Below are positions 35,213 through 37,376 of a stretch of 37,376 nt of DNA, in pieces (within the stretch, counting starts at the first letter, position 1; each line of letters opens with the position of its first letter). The stretch comes from Lachnospiraceae bacterium (GTDB taxonomy: Bacteria > Bacillota_A > Clostridia > Lachnospirales > Lachnospiraceae), in NCBI GenBank assembly GCA_018365895.1, contig JAGZJD010000024.1, positions 1 to 37,376 on the forward strand, written 5' to 3'. The notes under the pieces are model-generated. The model saw only the letters and a program-made list of their open reading frames with translations, made no database searches and was not told the origin of the DNA. A program made the translations under genes and the position numbers.

Positions 35213-35902
35213 TTACCTCGTACTCTTCAGACATCTTTGGATTTCCTCTACTTTTTCCACGGTAACTCCCACCAGTTCCGCAATTTCTTCAAAGGAAAAT
35301 TGATTCTTGGAAAGCATATTAAGAATAATCTCTGTACGACTCTCTTCGTGACCTTCTTCGCGACCTTCTTCGCGTCCTTCTTCATCTCCCGTTAAAAATT
35401 TATCCGCCAGAGCATAAAGCATAGCTGTTGTTTTTTCAGCTGTGATTGTTTTAAATTGTTTTGTCAGAAGAATTCCTTCCTTTATTGCGTCCTTTTTACT
35501 GAAACTCCCGGACATAAGCGGTGTCAGAGAAATATCTGCAAAATCTTCTTCTGCGAAGCTCTCACCTTTTTCCTGTTTTTCTTTCAGTCTCCGAAACACC
35601 GTATCTGCGTCCTTATCTTTTAAGTATATAGGGATTACCCGGTATGTGTGGGTTCCGCAGTCCAGCTCTGTCTTCGTTTCTGTAATGCCGCCGGAATAGA
35701 TAACATAAGTGATTACGTTTTTCCCTGTCTTGTTGGAATAGACAGCCTCATATGCACGAAACCTCCGCAAGTCTGCTACAACCTTACTCCTTATTATCTG
35801 TTAAGTATGCTCATCTTATGTATTTTGAAAATGTCCTCGATTGTATCTCTGTTGCGAAAGCAGGTTCTCTTTTGTAAAATGATATTCTGACAGGTCCTCC
35901 TT
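35213..35902 (-). pseudogene. Rpn-family / PD-(D/E)XK nuclease gene with the middle deleted
   Basis: The open part (35213-35770, TTG start) reads RFRAYEAVYSNKTGKNVITY and then VIYSGGITETKTELD, the pattern following the nuclease core in Rpn recombination-promoting nucleases, and ends in a helical tail (SFEEIAELVGVTVEKVEEIQ). The N-terminal ~100 residues with the catalytic Asp/Glu-x-Lys are absent. Further upstream a good AAGGAGG (35902-35896) is followed by SEYHFTKENLLSQQRY, then a stop in that frame; its expected ATG reads CTG. This is what an internal deletion would leave. The tail region also carries a 12-bp repeat coding EEGREEGREEGHEE. Not expected to be active. Confidence 0.6.
35340..35385. 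repeat. 12-bp tandem repeat within the nuclease remnant
   Basis: Imperfect copies of CTTCTTCGCGAC/CTTCTTCGCGTC are repeated three to four times, coding a Glu-Glu-Gly-Arg run on the minus strand. Such acidic repeats are usual near the C-terminus of Rpn-like proteins and can change copy number by slippage. Confidence 0.6.
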
Positions 35903-35957
35903 ATAAAACGATTTTAACAAAAACCTGTCCAAAAGTAAACGATACCTTGTTAAACAG

Positions 35958-36611
35958 CTATTTCCTCTGTATAAATTTCATCCCGTACATAGGGCCGAAC
36001 CGGCTGTAGCTCTGCTCGATTTCTACTGTATAATAGTCGCCGTCCATCAGAATTTCCATCGTTTTTCCCCTGGAAATAAACTCCAATGTTCTTCTGTTTT
36101 TTCCACAGTAATCTGCAATCTGAGCCGCAAATTCATCTACTGTCTTCGGAGCTTCCTCGAGATCCACAAGGAGAACTCTCGTTTTTACAGACTTTTTATT
36201 AAGCTTTTTTGACATTATCCACACTCTTCTGTAATCCCAGATGAGAAATCCACCAATTACCACTGCGTCCAGCAGAAAAATCATTCGCACAGGCGTCCTG
36301 TCTGCAAGAGCAACTCCGGCAAGGAAAAACAGCGGCATAAAGTTCATGATTGTGTATACTCCTGCAGTGCCTTTCAGACAATATTTCCACAATCCGTCCT
36401 CCTTCGGCTCTTTCACTATATAAAAAGCAAAAAAGAGAACGCCCGCTGCCGCATATCCAAAAAGTATCAGCCCAAAGTACGGCATGATTGTTTCTGCAAA
36501 TCCCCTGTCTTTTTGGAGTCCTATGTAAATTACATTTACGATAAATAAAACCACACCCATACAAATCCCATATTTCAAAATCTCTTTTTTCTCCTCTGTA
36601 AGCTTCCTCAT
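35958..36611 (-). CDS. Four-helix membrane protein paired with the LytTR regulator
   Basis: 217 aa, family not recognised with certainty; it resembles the small membrane proteins (DUF3021 type) that occur with LytTR regulators but is longer. Four membrane helices: about 14-33, 42-65, 80-100 and 106-124. The C-terminal ~75 residues are soluble, with VLLVDLEEAPKTVDEFAAQI and MEILMDGDYYTVEIEQSYSR. Its ATG overlaps the stop of the LytTR gene (ATGA), so the two are translated together. In such pairs the membrane protein often holds back or senses for the regulator; that is inference here. The 185 bp between its end and the nuclease remnant show no further gene. Confidence 0.75.
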   Translation of the reverse strand: MRKLTEEKKEILKYGICMGVVLFIVNVIYIGLQKDRGFAETIMPYFGLILFGYAAAGVLFFAFYIVKEPKEDGLWKYCLKGTAGVYTIMNFMPLFFLAGVALADRTPVRMIFLLDAVVIGGFLIWDYRRVWIMSKKLNKKSVKTRVLLVDLEEAPKTVDEFAAQIADYCGKNRRTLEFISRGKTMEILMDGDYYTVEIEQSYSRFGPMYGMKFIQRK

Positions 36612-37060
36612 AGCGCTCCCTCCTTGATTTTTTCCCGCAGCTCCTTCAAGTACTTCCTGGAGATATATGTTTTTTCTCCGTTTGCAAACTCCGCCATCAT
36701 CATTCCACCCATCAGAGGGCGATATTCCTTTACTTTTTCCATATTCAAAATCACGGATTTGGAAATCCGGACAAAGCTTTGCGGCAATTCTTCTTTCAGC
36801 AGATACAGTCTCTGTTTCGTTGTGTATGTTTCTTTTTCTGTATGAATATGCTGAACGTCCTGAATGCTTTCAATGTACAGAACCTCTTTCACAGAAAGCC
36901 GGCATATGTCTTTTCCCCTCTGACACATAAGAATTCCCCGGCGAAACTGCTCCAGCTCCAGATACCTGCCGAGACTTTTAATCTCCCTGTCTTCCTTATG
37001 TACAAAAAGCTCTGCTCTCTCTTCTTCTTCCGGGGCAATCACTTTTATTTTTGTTTTCAT
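36608..37060 (-). CDS. LytTR-domain DNA-binding regulator
   Basis: 150 aa from the ATG at 37060, which has AAGGAGG 8 nt upstream; the frame is open 33 codons further but without a site. The N-terminal ~50 residues are charged and carry no receiver domain. The LytTR domain covers residues ~55-148: LSVKEVLYIESIQDVQHIHT, KQRLYLLKEELPQSFVRISK, SVILNMEKVKEYRP and KTYISRKYLKELREKI. It binds DNA directly; with no receiver it depends on the membrane partner or on its own level. Likely self-regulated through the repeats upstream. Confidence 0.88.
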   Translation of the reverse strand: MKTKIKVIAPEEEERAELFVHKEDREIKSLGRYLELEQFRRGILMCQRGKDICRLSVKEVLYIESIQDVQHIHTEKETYTTKQRLYLLKEELPQSFVRISKSVILNMEKVKEYRPLMGGMMMAEFANGEKTYISRKYLKELREKIKEGAL

Positions 37061-37120
37061 CTCGTCGTCCCTCCTTGTGTTTCCATTATATAAAGTCTGA
37101 AGAAGATAGTCTATAAAAAA

Positions 37121-37149
37121 CGGTAAGCGGTCTGTTTCCATGCGGCAAG
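37121..37149. promoter_or_regulatory. Direct repeats upstream of the LytTR gene, likely LytTR operator
   Basis: On the minus strand CTTGCCG (37149-37143) and CTTACCG (37127-37121) lie 22 bp apart start to start, two helical turns, as in known LytTR binding sites. A TATAAT box lies about 30 bp nearer the gene (around 37088-37093), so binding would be just upstream of the promoter. Confidence 0.5.
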
Positions 37150-37193
37150 TGGTTGTCATATGTATAATATATGTGCCCGCATCCTCGAAAAAT

Positions 37194-37232
37194 CAAAAAA
37201 ACCGCCCTTTCGGTTTTACCCGAAAGAGCGGT
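37194..37232 (-). terminator. Strong intrinsic terminator after the PTS gene
   Basis: A 13-nt arm at 37232-37220 pairs with 37213-37201 (ACCGCTCTTTCGG with CCGAAAGGGCGGT, one G-T pair), followed on the minus strand by a run of Ts (complement of 37200-37195). It ends the gene running in from the right. Confidence 0.9.
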
Positions 37233-37261
37233 ATTTTCAAAAGGGATTAGATTTTCTTTGC

Positions 37262-37376
37262 TTATTTACAAAGCTTTTTAAATTCGTCAGCTACAAACTG
37301 TACTTTTGTTCCGATGATTACCTGAACAGCAGTTTTGCTTGGACGGATAACGCCTGCTACACCTGCAGATTTGATT
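37262..37376 (-). CDS. 3' end of a PTS transporter IIB domain (glucose/GlcNAc type), partial
   Basis: Only the last 37 codons are in the window. They read SAGVAGVIRPSKTAVQVIIG then TKVQFVADEFKKLCK, the end of a PTS EIIB domain of the glucose/N-acetylglucosamine/sucrose superfamily. The phosphorylated cysteine lies further upstream, outside the window, so the sugar and the IIA/IIC content cannot be told. Confidence 0.8.
   Translation of the reverse strand, partial: IKSAGVAGVIRPSKTAVQVIIGTKVQFVADEFKKLCK

Noticed and set aside
34604..35770. Fic plus nuclease remnant as a two-gene toxin-antitoxin pair
   Set aside because: The neighbour is an Rpn-type nuclease fragment, not an antitoxin, and the Fic protein carries its own inhibitory motif.
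1..37376. CRISPR array, tRNA or rRNA genes, insertion sequences
   Set aside because: I saw no regularly spaced repeats, no cloverleaf-type tRNA, no rRNA-like segment and no transposase gene or terminal repeats.

Overview
The window looks like chromosomal DNA of a low-GC Gram-positive gut bacterium of the Clostridia, most likely a Lachnospiraceae member. The reasons are strong AGGAGG-type ribosome sites before most genes, low GC, an Fkp-type fucose salvage enzyme inside a Wzx/Wzy capsule operon, a LytTR regulator paired with a membrane protein, and a PTS IIB end. The genus call is inference. Nearly everything is on the minus strand; only a homocysteine methyltransferase gene and two possible gene scars read on the plus strand.

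Region A (1-11,340) is a compact minus-strand operon that I read as an unusual defence or biological-conflict locus. In transcription order it encodes: a 640-aa protein with an N-terminal phosphoribosyltransferase (PRTase) domain; a 207-aa protein I do not recognise; a 1200-aa protein with an HD domain, an Hsp90-type (GHKL) ATPase and a long C-terminal region; a small two-helix membrane protein of the SLATT/DUF4231 type; a 453-aa protein whose N-terminus resembles an ADP-ribosyltransferase and whose C-terminus is a second SLATT-like unit; and a second HD/GHKL-ATPase. The last is cut by one in-frame TAA, after which the same frame continues to the window edge with the matching C-terminal region. 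A near-consensus promoter (TTGCAT-17-TATAAC) with an 8-bp inverted repeat just upstream of it lies ahead of the PRTase gene. SLATT proteins are known as predicted membrane-disrupting effectors. The HD/ATPase proteins would be the sensors or switches and the PRTase and HD sites could make and break a nucleotide signal; that working model is inference.

Region B (11,341-11,824) is a junction between operons. It holds a weak GC hairpin and short, frame-broken open stretches that look like a decayed gene.

Region C (11,825-33,240) is an 18-gene minus-strand capsule/exopolysaccharide operon. It starts at a consensus promoter (TTGAAA-17-TATAAT) and passes through a leader with a terminator-like hairpin that could act as an attenuator. 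It encodes an initiating polyprenyl-phosphate sugar transferase, Fkp (L-fucose to GDP-fucose), several glycosyltransferases, hexapeptide and integral-membrane acyltransferases, a Wzy-type polymerase, an SGNH-hydrolase lipoprotein, a Wzx flippase, and a distal module of a DegT/DnrJ aminotransferase, an ATP-grasp ligase, a ketopantoate-reductase-like enzyme and a CatB-like acetyltransferase. From about 12 to 27 kb the DNA is visibly more AT-rich than the Fkp and initiating-transferase genes, as expected for an exchangeable middle cassette.

Region D (33,241-37,376) is more ordinary chromosome: a stand-alone homocysteine S-methyltransferase (plus strand), a strong minus-strand terminator, a decayed ArsR-type regulator, a class III Fic protein, an internally deleted Rpn/PD-(D/E)XK nuclease gene, a LytTR regulator with its membrane partner, a second strong terminator, and the 3' end of a PTS gene.
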